Source: Phoronis australis (taxonomy: Eukaryota > Phoronida > Phoronidae). Taken from it: a stretch of DNA of 64,000 nt. Each line of letters starts with the position of its first letter. The first letter of the stretch is position 1. The position numbers and the translations under genes were made by a program. Below the pieces are notes generated by a model, which worked only from the letters and a program-made list of their open reading frames with translations, made no database searches and was not told the DNA's origin. Below are positions 1 to 10,911 of this stretch, piece by piece. The stretch spans positions 191,049-255,048 of the forward strand of contig NMRA01000496.1 of NCBI GenBank assembly GCA_002633005.1. The letters run 5' to 3'.

Positions 1-610
1 GCTTTTCAGTCGGCTTTGCGCTTTTACTTAACTTGGTTTCTATGACAGGTATGGAACTTTTGTATTTAGTTCCGGAAGATAAAGGAGTTATTTTACGAGT
101 CAACCTGGTTAGCTATGAATTTACGCTTAAAAGTATACTCCCAGTCAATTTAAACGTGGAGGCGTTAATGTGTAAGCGTTTCTGGATTAAATTTCAAAGA
201 AATCGCGTTATTATTCAAAGAAGATTTGCATTCATATTTTACTCGCTTGTAGGGCTGTCAATATCAAAGCTCGAGACAGTCTCCAACTACTGTGCCATTT
301 TAAATCTTGTCAAAAACCAATATTGAACGTAGTCCACCTATTGTGATAAAGCGACGATTAGGAATGATCCCAGTAGGCTAAGTGTTGGCATGCACCAGGC
401 CGTTATTTCTTGAGACCAGGCCCAGAGACAATTTAGGCAGCTCTTAAAGGGCATTATCGGTTTTACGGCTGATTGTTGTTAGACTACTAAGACTTTTTGA
501 AATTATCAGCTTTGAGCTGTGAGACAAAAGAATGTATTGTTTTGAGCTGTGAGACAAAAGAATATGTTGTTTTGTGTTTTTCTTACAAATGGCTAATTCT
601 CACCGTTGCC

Positions 611-777
611 CATGGGCGGATCCATGCTTTTGAGTTAGAGGGAGCGGGTGTGGCAGGGCAGAGTATTAGGCACGATTTTGCCCGTCAGACATTCCCACCC
701 CCGAACTGTCAATGGAATCTGGGAGAATATTAGGGGGGGCAATGTCCCCTTGGACCTCCACCTTAAATCAACCACTG
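611..777 (+). mobile_element. hAT-like short element, copy a
   Basis: Starts GGGCGGATCC and ends TTAAATCAACCACTG, and has G-runs near the 3' end. Same family as five other copies in the window that share GGCGGATCC ... AAATCCGCCACTG ends. Non-coding. Confidence 0.5.
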
Positions 778-876
778 TTGTCAGCTAGACATTCGCTTTA
801 ATCGAGACGGTTTAAACTGAACTCGAAGTATGGAGAGTTGTACATGTGCGCAGTGAGATATTCGCCCAACCGTCTC

Positions 877-1024
877 CAGGGGCGGATCCCGGACTTTAAG
901 TTAAGTGGGGCCAGGGCATTGTGTTAGCCAGGTTTTGTCCGTCAGATATTCGCATCCCCGAACTGCCAAATGGAACCTGGAAGAATTTTAGGGGGGAGCA
1001 TGGCCCCCCTTAAATCCGCCACTG
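877..1024 (+). mobile_element. hAT-like short element, copy b
   Basis: Bounded by CCAGGGGCGGATCC and AAATCCGCCACTG. It aligns along its length with copy a (both contain TTTTG(C/T)CCGTCAGA and CCCCGAACTG), so the two are sister copies about 100 bases apart. Confidence 0.6.
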
Positions 1025-1025
1025 G

Positions 1026-2439
1026 TCTCAAGGTTCACTTCGTAACAGACGTGTCTAATTAGCAGCCTAGCTCATTTTCTTTAGAGGAGTTCCACCCTCC
1101 GTCGCCGGTGGCCCTTGTGTTAATGTTATGTAATTCTTAAGGCTGTGGCTGTTCAAAACGAATATGTGGCAGTTAAGCAACGACATTAACAGTTTAGGGG
1201 CACATTCCAAGAAAATTGGCTTAGTTTAGACAAATCTTAAATTTCAGAAATTTGTCTCAAGTCAGTTTCAAAAAGAATGAAGTTTTGTTTTAATTTTGAC
1301 TAACTGGCCGGTTGTGGAAGTTTAAAAGTTTGGAAGTTGAGACAAATATTAGACTTAGGTCAAAAATGAACATAAGCCAGTTTCTTCAAACGGACTCCAG
1401 GTCCTAGACACCATGTTGAAAGGTTCAAGGATTATTTAAATTCAGTAAACTTACATGTGCACTTTCTATGTGACAATCATCGACAATGTGGAACAGTTTC
1501 TAAAACTATTTCCCTAAAACCCTAACATAATATGCTAAAAAGCATCAAGCACCTTAATAGAACAATTTGTCATAGTCGCGTCACTAGCGGACTGGCAATC
1601 TGGGATTGATAAGCGTATCAATCGTGGACCATCGCAAAATAAGTTTTTGGTGTTATCCATATAGTGTACATAATAACTTTTTTAAATTTCTTATCTTGCA
1701 CCGTGTACCTAATACTATATTAATTATTGTAATTACGTCTATTATCAAATAAATTATAATTATAACTGACTTGGGACTGTGCGATTCACAGGACGCGTCA
1801 AAATGCAACCCATTTTACGTTCACCAAACGCATTTTTAGAAAAGAAACAGATCAAAGTGCACATTACTTACTTATAATAGCGTAGCACAAGTAATGCACC
1901 ACACCCCCGCATTTACGCCTATGCTTCCAACACCACCCTCCGTACGTCGCGGCCATAAGTAAACACAGCGTAGACGGAATATATGTAAATTTTTAGTGCT
2001 CAGCGGGCAAAGAAACGTAACAAGCACAAACTAGCGGTCAACAGTTACCAGTCGATAAAAATACTTTGGTGACCGTTTTTCTGACGAGGTGAAACTAGGA
2101 CTTGTTCACACAGTGGCACGTCGAACGCTAAGGATATCTCGACAAACCTTATTCACAAAAATGGTCGTTTTTACAATGCTTCACGTGTCTAGCAAAATAC
2201 TTAATCTTCATTTTCGGAGAACTTCAAATTCGAAATATATTCCGTGTATCGAGAAAAAAAGTTTAGCAGAACCACCTTGGAACCGCACAGCCGCTTGGGA
2301 ATTTGTTTACTACTTATCCGAGGTCAAAGGTTACAGGGCTGTCATTCAAATCGCATCTCCCGCCAGGTACAGAGCAACTTCGTATCTACCCTCGGTCCTT
2401 TCATTCACCGAGTCGCTATTGAGTCAACGATGTGTACAT
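1026..2439. other. No gene seen
   Basis: AT-rich sequence. Overlapping short frames at 2089-2501 have no recognisable domain or splice support. Confidence 0.5.
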
Positions 2440-3825
2440 ATGATAGAACATGCCGGGGAAAACAAAGACAAAACGTAGTTTTTATCTTGAGTGAGTTGTG
2501 ATTCTGCATGCATACGACCGTTGAGATTAATGAATGACTCTGTGGTCACGAACAAAGCAAGTTGTGAAAAGAGATAAATCCTCACCCAAATTCCTTAGTT
2601 CGATAGGTAATTTGACATTTCGCTGTTTCAATCTCATATGCTAACGACGTGCTTTAACTGCCGACTCCAGTTCTGTTATCCATTTCTTACTTGGTTCCGT
2701 AACAGTCTCCTGGCGTGAGGTGTATATAACAATAAACTATTGACATAATTTTAAGTAGGTCAACAAATGCTCCCACCTCTCGGCTGGGGACGGTAGAAAG
2801 AGTTAAGGTTTTAGCAATAATTAAGTTAACTACGCATTGCAAACTCAGTTGATATTGCTTGTGAGTTTTGAAATAACTAACCTGATTAAGGAATGTATAG
2901 GTTATCTTGACCGAAAGCAAGTTTTCACCGAGTAATTAACCGAAGACCTTGAGATTTTCACTCGTCCCAGTTTAATTAGCTTTTTCTCGGCTTTAATGGG
3001 CAAATCGACTTAGTTTGAATTTAGGAACACGACTTCCCGAAAACGACTGGGTGGATTTCGTTGAATCTTTCCAAACTTAAAGGAAAATGCCACCCAAAAA
3101 CAACCTATTTTGTATCAATTAAGATCGAGTAGTTCCATTCGATAACAGCAAATACACTTCTTTTACCTGACACCTGACGGCAGACGGAGGTGTTCGAATT
3201 AAACAATGACTTCAGAGGTTCGAACGCAGTCCGTTCAGCAGTTCACAACACGTTTACTGGCGTCCGCTTACCGCTTGAATTCATCGTTTTACACCAATAA
3301 ATCGTCAGAATTTGATGTAAAATCTTTACAAATACATCAAGTTGTTGAAAAAACATGTTGTTAAATTTCGTACTTGAATGTACCGTAGCCTAGAAAGTTC
3401 GGTAGGTCAATTTACCAAGGTCGGTCGCGGAAGTTTGGGGTCTGTTCGGTGATAAATTGGCATTATTGGTCCATGAAATACAGACAGGAGAACATAGTTT
3501 TGTGTTGTAATCTTAGACTTTCAACTTTTTAGTTCTATACAGACAAAACGCTTGTTATCCCGGCCAGTGGCTCGGAAGCCGATCAGGTCCATCGCGGCCG
3601 GACTGAAGAAAACGCGAACATCAACCAGTCAAAGTTGTAAACTAAACTTCCAGTCACGAAAAGACTATACTAGTGAGCCAAAGAAATAATGTTCACGGGA
3701 TTATTTTGGTGGATTAGCCGTGAAACTGCAATTCTACTTACTAGATCGTCGGGGGCCGCGAAGTCAGGTTAACATTCCACAGAACCGTCTGCGCAAAAGT
3801 TGTACAGTAACAATGATTCCGGAGC

Positions 3826-4634
3826 AAGTTTTCTGTTATACAGAATTTGCTAAATGAACGACACTTTTCATTGTTCACGGTCTTTATTCCGTTGCGTTCA
3901 TACTTTCTGAACAAAACTCTACTCTCAACTGAACATAGATACAGTAACTTACCTAGCGACATATTTAAAAGACACACGATATTTCGAAACATACTTGTTT
4001 CATTCTCAAGTGAAGATAAAATGACGCAGTAATGCCACCACAGATTATAAGCTGACGACACACACAGTGAGACACGGCGGGTGTGAAATACTGCAAAGAA
4101 TGACTAATGAATTGGGGTAATAATGAATGGCGCCATTCAAGATCATTTTCTGCAATACCACACACGTAAAATCACCCGTCAACAAATTGTGGAAAACACG
4201 TCAATTCGCTACGTGGAGCAAGATGTGCTGCGTTTGAAAGTATTAGAGTCCCTTTTAATTGCTTTTGAGAAGTCTGTTTTGAATGAGCAGCAAACAGGGT
4301 CGCGCCGCATGTTACACTTGTTTGCGTGACTTTCCTGTTACCCCAATTCATTAGTCATTCTTTGCAGTATTTCACACCCGCCGTGTCTCACTGTGTGTGT
4401 CGTCATTTTATACTCTGTGGTGGCATTACTGCGTCATTTTATCTTGAATGAAACAAGTATGTTTCGAAATATTGTGTGTCTTTTAATTATGTCGCTAGGT
4501 CAGTTACTGTATCTATGTTCAGTTGAGAGTAGAGTTTTGTTCAGAAAGTATGAACGCAACGGAATAAAGACCGTGAACAATGAAAAGTGTCGTGCATTTA
4601 ACAAATTCTGTATAACAATGATTCGAATAATGTA
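3826..4634. repeat. Long inverted repeat (~290-base arms) nested in the TTAA element
   Basis: The left arm (about 3826-4120) and right arm (about 4334-4634) are near-complementary; e.g. CAGTGAGACACGGCGGGTGT on the left pairs with ACACCCGCCGTGTCTCACTG on the right. The loop of about 210 bases holds the frame at 4123-4329. Inverted flanking repeats are known for Penelope-like elements, which fits the loop. Confidence 0.8.
4123..4329 (+). pseudogene. Fragment resembling the C-terminal end of a Penelope-like retroelement protein
   Basis: The 68-codon frame includes HTRKITRQQIVENTSIRYVE, KVLESLLIAFEKSVLNEQQTG. The order H...I..NT.I...E.D...LK.LE.LLI....P/S.LN.Q is like the tail of the GIY-YIG region in Penelope-like elements. 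No reverse transcriptase is present. The assignment is from remembered family pattern, not from a search. Confidence 0.4.
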
Positions 4635-4998
4635 CATGAATATCTAAATAAAGATTCCCCTAACGTCTGACCACAGGATATAAAAGAGTTATTGCTTCAC
4701 AACAGCTTTCTGTCAGCAAACACTTAATTGACATGCGCTCACACGGCCTCGGTGCCCGGTCAATTTGTTTCTTGCATCTAACGACGGTAACGCAGTGATT
4801 CATTCTCAAAACATTTGAATTCACGTATACTCCAAAGGCATTGCAAATTCCGTTTAATGCGACAGACTTTGTTTTAGTTTTCTATAAGCATTGGTTAGGG
4901 TGAGAATAATTCAGTTTGAAAAAGAACTTACAATAATTAACGTCAATGTTACCACTCGCAATCCCGACTTAGACGAGTGCTCTTGCGAAAATCGTCAG

Positions 4999-5378
4999 GT
5001 TTCACAGGCTATCAGTTCGAACCGGAATACACTGATCCAAAAACACTAGAGAGGCACCGTAAACGTGCACAGACAACGGAACATTTGGATAATTTCCAAA
5101 ATCGTTTGAAGGACTTGTCATGGTATCAGTGCGCTAACTGCACGATAATGGAAAGGACTGACGCCTGCATTTGCTGCCACGAAATTTCGCATGTGACACG
5201 TCTTCTTGGAGAAGTGCAGATGTGTCTCACGGACCATCCTGATTTTGCATCGCATCAGAACAGAGGTCTGCTTACGACGTTCTTTAGGGATGGGAAAAAG
5301 AACTGGCGAAAACATCCTACACCCAGAGGACGAATCAGAGATATGACCATCGAGTCAGTCATCAAACCGGTTATATAA
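4999..5378 (+). CDS. P2X7 C-terminal 'ballast'-like cysteine domain, stand-alone exon in a transposon
   Basis: The frame reads GYQFEPEYTD, a charged linker, then WYQCANCTIMERTDACICCH and EI...CLTDHPDF. The C-x2-C ... C-x-C-C ... C pattern followed by (C)LTDHPDF is the zinc-binding start of the P2X7 receptor ballast domain, known also as stand-alone proteins in invertebrates; there is no P2X channel part here. The frame has no ATG near its start (it opens at a GTG, 4977) and is preceded by a GTCAG acceptor at 4998, so it is probably a 3' exon. The second half of the ballast domain (the region after NR..L) is not recognisable, so it is truncated or diverged. It lies inside a TTAA-flanked inverted-repeat element. 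Family call is fairly sure; expression is unknown. Confidence 0.6.
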
Positions 5379-6130
5379 AATGTTGTTTTCATGCCTTGAA
5401 TTAATTGTATTTGTTTAGATTTTCATGGCCAATTACTATTCTCCATAATCAAAAACTGATCAGCAACCGATCCCCGTTTCTTTGCCTCCTGCCTGTTGAA
5501 CGCAAACACACTAGGATGCGCAACATTTGACTTCAGCCTCAGTCTCTTTTTGCTGCCCCTACATGAGCTGTTTAGTAAACCATCATTCGATCGTCAGTCG
5601 ACGAAATGCCGCCCACAGACATGGAGAAGTGACGGAACCTCATACTTGGTAGTAATGGTGTAGTTTTCATTCTTCACTACCACGAGCCACTCCCGAAACA
5701 TTATGGGTTCTCGGAAACGATACACCTTACCATAGCGGCACTCACTCTGCAGAAGAACCACTGCATCGTTTCTTACCTTCCTCACAGGTTAACGCGACAC
5801 CTCTCGGCGAGGTAAGATCGACCTATAAGAGGTGATACGGATATAGACCGATTAAGATGGTAAAAAAGACTAATTAAATCGGGTGGCATTCTCCTTTAAT
5901 ATAGTTCATCTATCAAATTTTTAGTAATGTAACAAAAACTGATACGAGTGCCATTTTTGACAAAAATGCCTTACCTTTTGTGAGTTGATTTTTCATATAA
6001 ACCAAACAAAAAACAGCGTTTTTAAGGTAAGTTTTCATTTAAAAAAGGTTACATTAAAATCGACCGAGGGGATATTTTGCGGTGAACGTACCTTTCTTAA
6101 AATGAAATTTTGATTTAAAAAACGTGTTAA

Positions 6131-6240
<110 letters not shown>

Positions 6241-6386
6241 TTAAATAATAATAAGGGTATAAAATATTGTTTTATTCCCTGATCTTTTTTTCAGAAAATG
6301 TATATTTTTACTAGTTGACAAAGCTTAGTTCTTTTATATACGAGTTAGAATGGAGGCCACTGAATAAGGTTTGAATTGCGAAGTAC

Positions 6387-8082
6387 AGTTGTCTATGTTT
6401 TCAGGTTTAAATCATCAGGTGGCGAAGTACGTGACTAAATGCTTAGTACCTGAATTGAGGTCGTTTTGCACGCAGGTCGCTGAGCTGGTCACATCACCGC
6501 AGTTGTTAAAAGAATATTTCAATTGATCTTTGATTTAGATCTCTCTTCATCTAGAATAAAGTTAAAATTTCAAAGCTTAAGCTAATTTTGCAATGAGCTG
6601 CCACGGAAAGAAATTTCCTTTTAAATGCAAGAGACCTCATTTATACCTTTGAAGTAAATCTTGTTACACACTGAGTGGATTTACTTTTTTTTACAAAATA
6701 TTATTGTTGTCTTTACCTTTTTACATGAATTATTATTGTTGTTTTTACCTTGTTTCATGACGAATTATTATTCCCTCGCTAAATATAAGGTATGCATCAC
6801 GATCTTGTAGTCAACTTCAGAGGTTGACAGACAAAAGAATATTCCGTCGTGACCAAACAACGGTCGCTTATTGACTAAATTCCATGTGGTCTCCCAGCAG
6901 TTACACTTCCTACAGATTTTTGTCAGTTTATTTGCAGTCTGGATTAATATGGGTTCAGTTAATATTCCGGTTGACTACTTTAAAAATGTAGTGCATGGCA
7001 CATGGAATTCAGTTTTTATATCCCGTTTCGAATTCGGTAGGCCACACCTGTTTTCGTATCGCAGACCTCGCCTTTACTCACAAATAGGCACAGTCTAAAG
7101 CATCTGCAGTAGTGCAATGTAGCTAAAATTATGAAAAATGAATATTATTTTACCTCTTGACGTTAAACCAGGAATGTGCATTTTTAATGGCTCAAAATAA
7201 GAACGAGTGTTGGACTCTCATTCTGGAGTGTTCCGGATAGCATAGCTACGTTGGCCCGGGGTACCCGACAGCGACTTCATCTTGTGCTTAGGAAAGTATA
7301 ACCGAAATCTGCGACACGACTCGATACCCATTGTCCGGAGCAGACTTGATCAGTCTGATTCCAAGGCGTGGCCTATCCTAAGTGTAAATTTGTCCACACA
7401 AAAATTCCGTTCCCTAGCCAACTCCGGCACTAATAAATTCCCCTGGTCTTCGCCGTCCCCAGCCAAGACAACACTTGACTGGTTCTGATTTCGAGCGCTT
7501 AACGATTCATCAACCTCAGCTAACTTCATACTTGGGCACGGGAAATGTTTCGTGTCAGTCCCTAGACAACTGCACGCTCCCTGGGCACAAAAAGAATTCA
7601 CTTGATGTCCCCAACTAACTTCACGCTTACAGGCTTGGAAAACGTTTATTGACCCCCCAACCAACTCCACATTTTCTGCCTACTTTACCAAATGATACGT
7701 TCAGATCCACAATGCAACACTCTAACCCATTCCAGAAATGGCGGGGTTGTAACTCCGCTATTTTCTGACGTATTCAATCGCCACCACACCACTTTAGTGG
7801 GTTATATCGGTCCCACAACATAAAGGTCGTAACTGCGCTAATCACCCGTATCAGTGGCTCTCAACGTGATGTCTAACAACGGTGAAAAAAGATAATTCCA
7901 ACGTATCTGGCCAACAAAATCAGTAATTTGTTTAATTTTCCGTCGGATTACCGAAGCTTCGCCGAAACTTCGCTTACCGTTCCGACTAAACAGCGATGAC
8001 AAAGTTATCGTTTTATGACGGAGACAACACCAGACGGCGCATTTCATTCCTCAAACGAATATCGAGTGGTGGGTTCGAGGCT
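6387..8082. other. No gene seen
   Basis: Only short frames without domains. A 5' exon of the PRSS23-like gene could lie here or up to 9.8 kb, but I found no signal-peptide exon. Confidence 0.5.
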
Positions 8083-8266
8083 AACAATTGACCTATCGCC
8101 AGGATTTGGAGTGACGTCTTAACTGACCATTTAGAACGCTGCATTGTTGACACACCTTCGTTTCCAAGCCGCCTTTTACCCGACAAACAACACGTTGTCG
8201 GGTAAAACTTATTGTTTGATAGTCGACATTACGCAAGGGGGTGGAGCTTGCGATAGGTCAATTGTT
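8083..8266. mobile_element. Foldback element with internal palindrome
   Basis: Outer ends AACAATTGACCTATCG and CGATAGGTCAATTGTT are perfect 16-base inverted repeats. Inside, TTTTACCCGACA and TGTCGGGTAAAA (about 8175-8205) form a second perfect stem. No coding capacity. Confidence 0.7.
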
Positions 8267-8953
8267 CCCCCGCCATGTGCAGGTGTTTATGAACGGTCAG
8301 TGTCATTCTTCATAAGATGTGTATTCTTTTGTTTGTTTGCGAATTAAAATGTACTGACAATAACAAAGAACACGTTTTGTGGGATATCTATCGCATTGAA
8401 TCTCGCGTGATCCTATATCGCTGCCGTAGCGTCTACTGATAACTTTGACGAAGTTTCGCTCTGCCTTTCTTATACACCGAAGATTCGATGAGCACCAAAG
8501 CTTTGCTTTCAAATCCTACTATTTTCAGCGAAGTTTCGCTTGAAGATTATAACTACCACAATTAACCTTTCCGACTTACTGAAATTTCGTTAAAAGCAAA
8601 GTTTCGCCTCCAGTGGGAAAGCACCGCTGAATGCATGCTGATGACATCCTGTGTAAAGTGCACTCGTTGATAAGATGGAGAAGGGGTCTGAACATAGGAG
8701 CGATTTTGCCGAAACAACATCTGAAATAATCGATGAATAATTTGGTGGTCGCATCTGCGTAGGCATAGACGATCATCGTTTTGAATGTGGTTGAAACTTT
8801 TCATCTGTACCTCAGACCAAGTGTTCGACGCGAATTATGACTGAAGCGGAAAAGACATCTTTCATAAAGATACTGCTTGACCTTCAATATTTTGAAAGAA
8901 TGCTGTCTTGCCCCAAATGTAAAATTGCATGCATTCGTATCCCACTAATTTAT

Positions 8954-9200
8954 GGAGGAGGCAGTGTGGTCTAGTGGCATACTGAATGTCTGCGTCCTTT
9001 ACTCAGGGTCGTGGGTTCGAGTCCCAGTGGGACACACTGCTAGACTTTTGAATAAGGTCTCTAGCTTCTCAGCTCGATCTTAACTGTATATTAATAATTT
9101 TAACTGTATATTAATAAAGCATTATAAAATTGTTCCAGGTGATCAGTGCAGTGGGTTCACCTCAGCGGCCTCCGCACGCCCTGTACAAAGTGTATAAAAA
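8954..9200 (+). mobile_element. tRNA-derived SINE, copy 1
   Basis: The head is tRNA-like with a pol III A box (TGGTCTAGTGG) and B box (GGTTCGAGTCC, about 9015). The body continues through TCTCAGCTCGAT and a shared block CCAGGTGATCAGTGCAGTGG. It has the same structure as the inverse copy that follows and the copy at 38.9 kb. Confidence 0.75.
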
Positions 9201-9441
9201 ATAATTGCAGGCGGTCTGATACACGTTGTACCAGACGTGCGCAGGCCTCGCATGTGGGCCCATTGCACTGATCACCTAGAAATATTTTTATGTTTTATTA
9301 ATATATGGTTAAAACCGAGCTGAGGAGCTAGAAACCTGGCTCAAGGGTTTACCAGTGTCACCTGGTGGGACTCGAACCCACGACCTCGAGTAAAGAAAGC
9401 GGGCACTTATCAACCAGGTCACACTGCAAAGTGTACCAGAC
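9201..9441 (-). mobile_element. tRNA-derived SINE, copy 2 (inverted, tail to tail)
   Basis: On the minus strand it reads tRNA-like head with B box GGGTTCGAGTCCC, then GAGCTCCTCAGCTCGGTT-like body and GTGATCAGTGCAATGGGCCC tail. It meets copy 1 tail to tail near 9200. Confidence 0.75.
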
Positions 9442-9540
9442 CACCCACTTTTTAAAAGTGTTATTTCCATTCACAGGCCTTCATGTGATGCTGAGATTAC
9501 TCTAGAATGCGATTCGCGCATGATTGAAATATTCCATTCA

Positions 9541-9618
9541 TCGAAGAGTCTCTCTTTCTCCCCCTCCCCCTCTACCTTTCCCTTTCTCTCCCTTCCCTCT
9601 CTCCCTCCCTCGGCCCCA
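9541..9618 (+). repeat. CT-rich polypyrimidine tract
   Basis: About 75 bases of almost only C and T, between the SINE pair and the protease exon. Confidence 0.8.
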
Positions 9619-9805
9619 GGGAAACGTGATGACCGTAGCTAACTGGGAGATGTGTTGGCGAACAAAGGCAGAGATCGGCATTAATGAAAAGTTAGCCTAC
9701 ATACCTACTGTTCTGTAAATTAGTTTAGAACTAAATAAATTCATGTCGTTCGAATAGCGTAGAAACAGGCACAATATGACGTAATGAAATGTTTCACATT
9801 TTCAG

Positions 9806-10911
9806 GAAAAACGAAGAGTCTCAAGACAGGCGCACGCGGTAACTTAGTTACATGGACCAATAATTCTATGAAACTGAAAACAAACAGTAGAGGTTACGAA
9901 AATGGGAAGTTTGCTCCCTATGTAACAGGTGGCAGTTGGCGTTTTCACGAAACAGAGGGTGCAACGGGGCCCAGCAAGTTTGAAACCAAAAGAAAAGAAA
10001 CCTCTCATAAAAAGGAGGATATAGATGAAGAACCATTCCTGAGAATTGATAATTTAGCGAACGAGTACAACTCTAGCACTAACTCCAACTTGTCAATGAG
10101 CTCGAACAGAAGAAATCGCCTTCCAGATAAAAGTGACGATACATTGAACAGTGGTGGGGAAAATGGTTTCGCGCACATTAAAAATAACTCGAATCATTCT
10201 GTGAAATATAGTAGGCCCTCTATTCTTAGCAGTGTAGTTCAGCTTTCAATAGGATGCACTGGAACTTTGGTAACAAGCCGTCACGTACTAACGGCTGCGC
10301 ACTGCATACATGACGGTTTGAAATTTCGAAAGGCCGCGAAAAAGTTGAAAATATATGCAGCTAACGACTTGAAATGGTTTCCGTTTTCCGTTAAGAAAAT
10401 GCAGGTGCCTAAAATGTGGATTACGCTTTCCCGTAACCTTAAGCTTATTGAGAGAACTGCATTTGATTACGCTATTGTGACGTTGAAGCTACCAGTTCCC
10501 CAGTACCGTCGGGTTCACTTTGATACACCGCGGCTGAAAAGAAACAAAATGGGTGGTAGTTCAACTAAAAGACCGATAGTTCGTTTCTTCAGCTTTCGGA
10601 CAATCTCTCTCTTAAAACCGAGAAAGATTCTCAAGCAAACTCGTTGCAGGGTTCAGGCTGTTAGCAAAAATCTTATAATAAGCAACTGTGGTGCAATCAA
10701 GGGTGACTCCGGGTCAGCCATGTTGATCAACCATGATGACTATCGGCTTAGAATTTCCGGTGTCTTGTCTAGCATACTGTCAATCCCTGGCGGACTGATT
10801 ACGGTTGCGGCGAGAATCACAGAGTACAAACTTAACGATATTTGTCTAATGTTGTCGCGTGGTCGCGTTTTGCACCCAGATTGCTGGAAATTAATAAGTA
10901 GAGTTTATTAA
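9806..10911 (+). CDS. PRSS23/PRSS35-like secreted serine protease, last exon
   Basis: Chymotrypsin-fold protease of the PRSS23/35 type. In the open frame (numbered from the ATG at 9784) GCTGTLVTSRHVLTAAHCIHDG carries the catalytic His at about residue 173, FDYAIV the Asp at about 228 and KGDSGSA the Ser at about 309. The C-terminal AARITEYKLNDICLML matches the AVRITPLKYAQICYWI block of vertebrate PRSS23. A frame-internal acceptor (ATTTTCAG, ending at 9805) and the lack of a signal peptide indicate that the ATG at 9784 is intronic and that a 5' exon with the signal sequence lies upstream; I could not find it. The N-terminal ~140 residues are Ser/Asn/Lys-rich and probably a propeptide. Stop at 10909-10911. 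Confidence 0.85.

Larger units (their letters stand above)
3081..5895 (+). mobile_element. 2.8-kb TTAA-target DNA transposon (Kolobok- or piggyBac-like)
   Basis: The left end AGGAAAATGCCACCC (3081) and the right end GGGTGGCATTCTCCT (to 5895) are inverted repeats matching at 14 of 15 positions. TTAA flanks both sides (3077-3080, 5896-5899). The flanks rejoin into a sequence like the uninterrupted repeat copy at 37.5 kb, whose TTAA (37515-37518) marks the empty site. Cargo is a ballast-like exon and a nested inverted repeat. No transposase was found, so the copy looks non-autonomous. TTAA duplication occurs in piggyBac and Kolobok; the AGG terminus leans to Kolobok by inference. Confidence 0.8.

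Noticed and set aside
3741-4061. 106-codon minus-strand frame
   Set aside because: Lies in the left arm of the long inverted repeat; the same frame appears in the right arm (4393-4647).
8954-9045. Functional tRNA gene
   Set aside because: A and B boxes are good, but the stem pairing is poor and the SINE body follows, as in the other copies.
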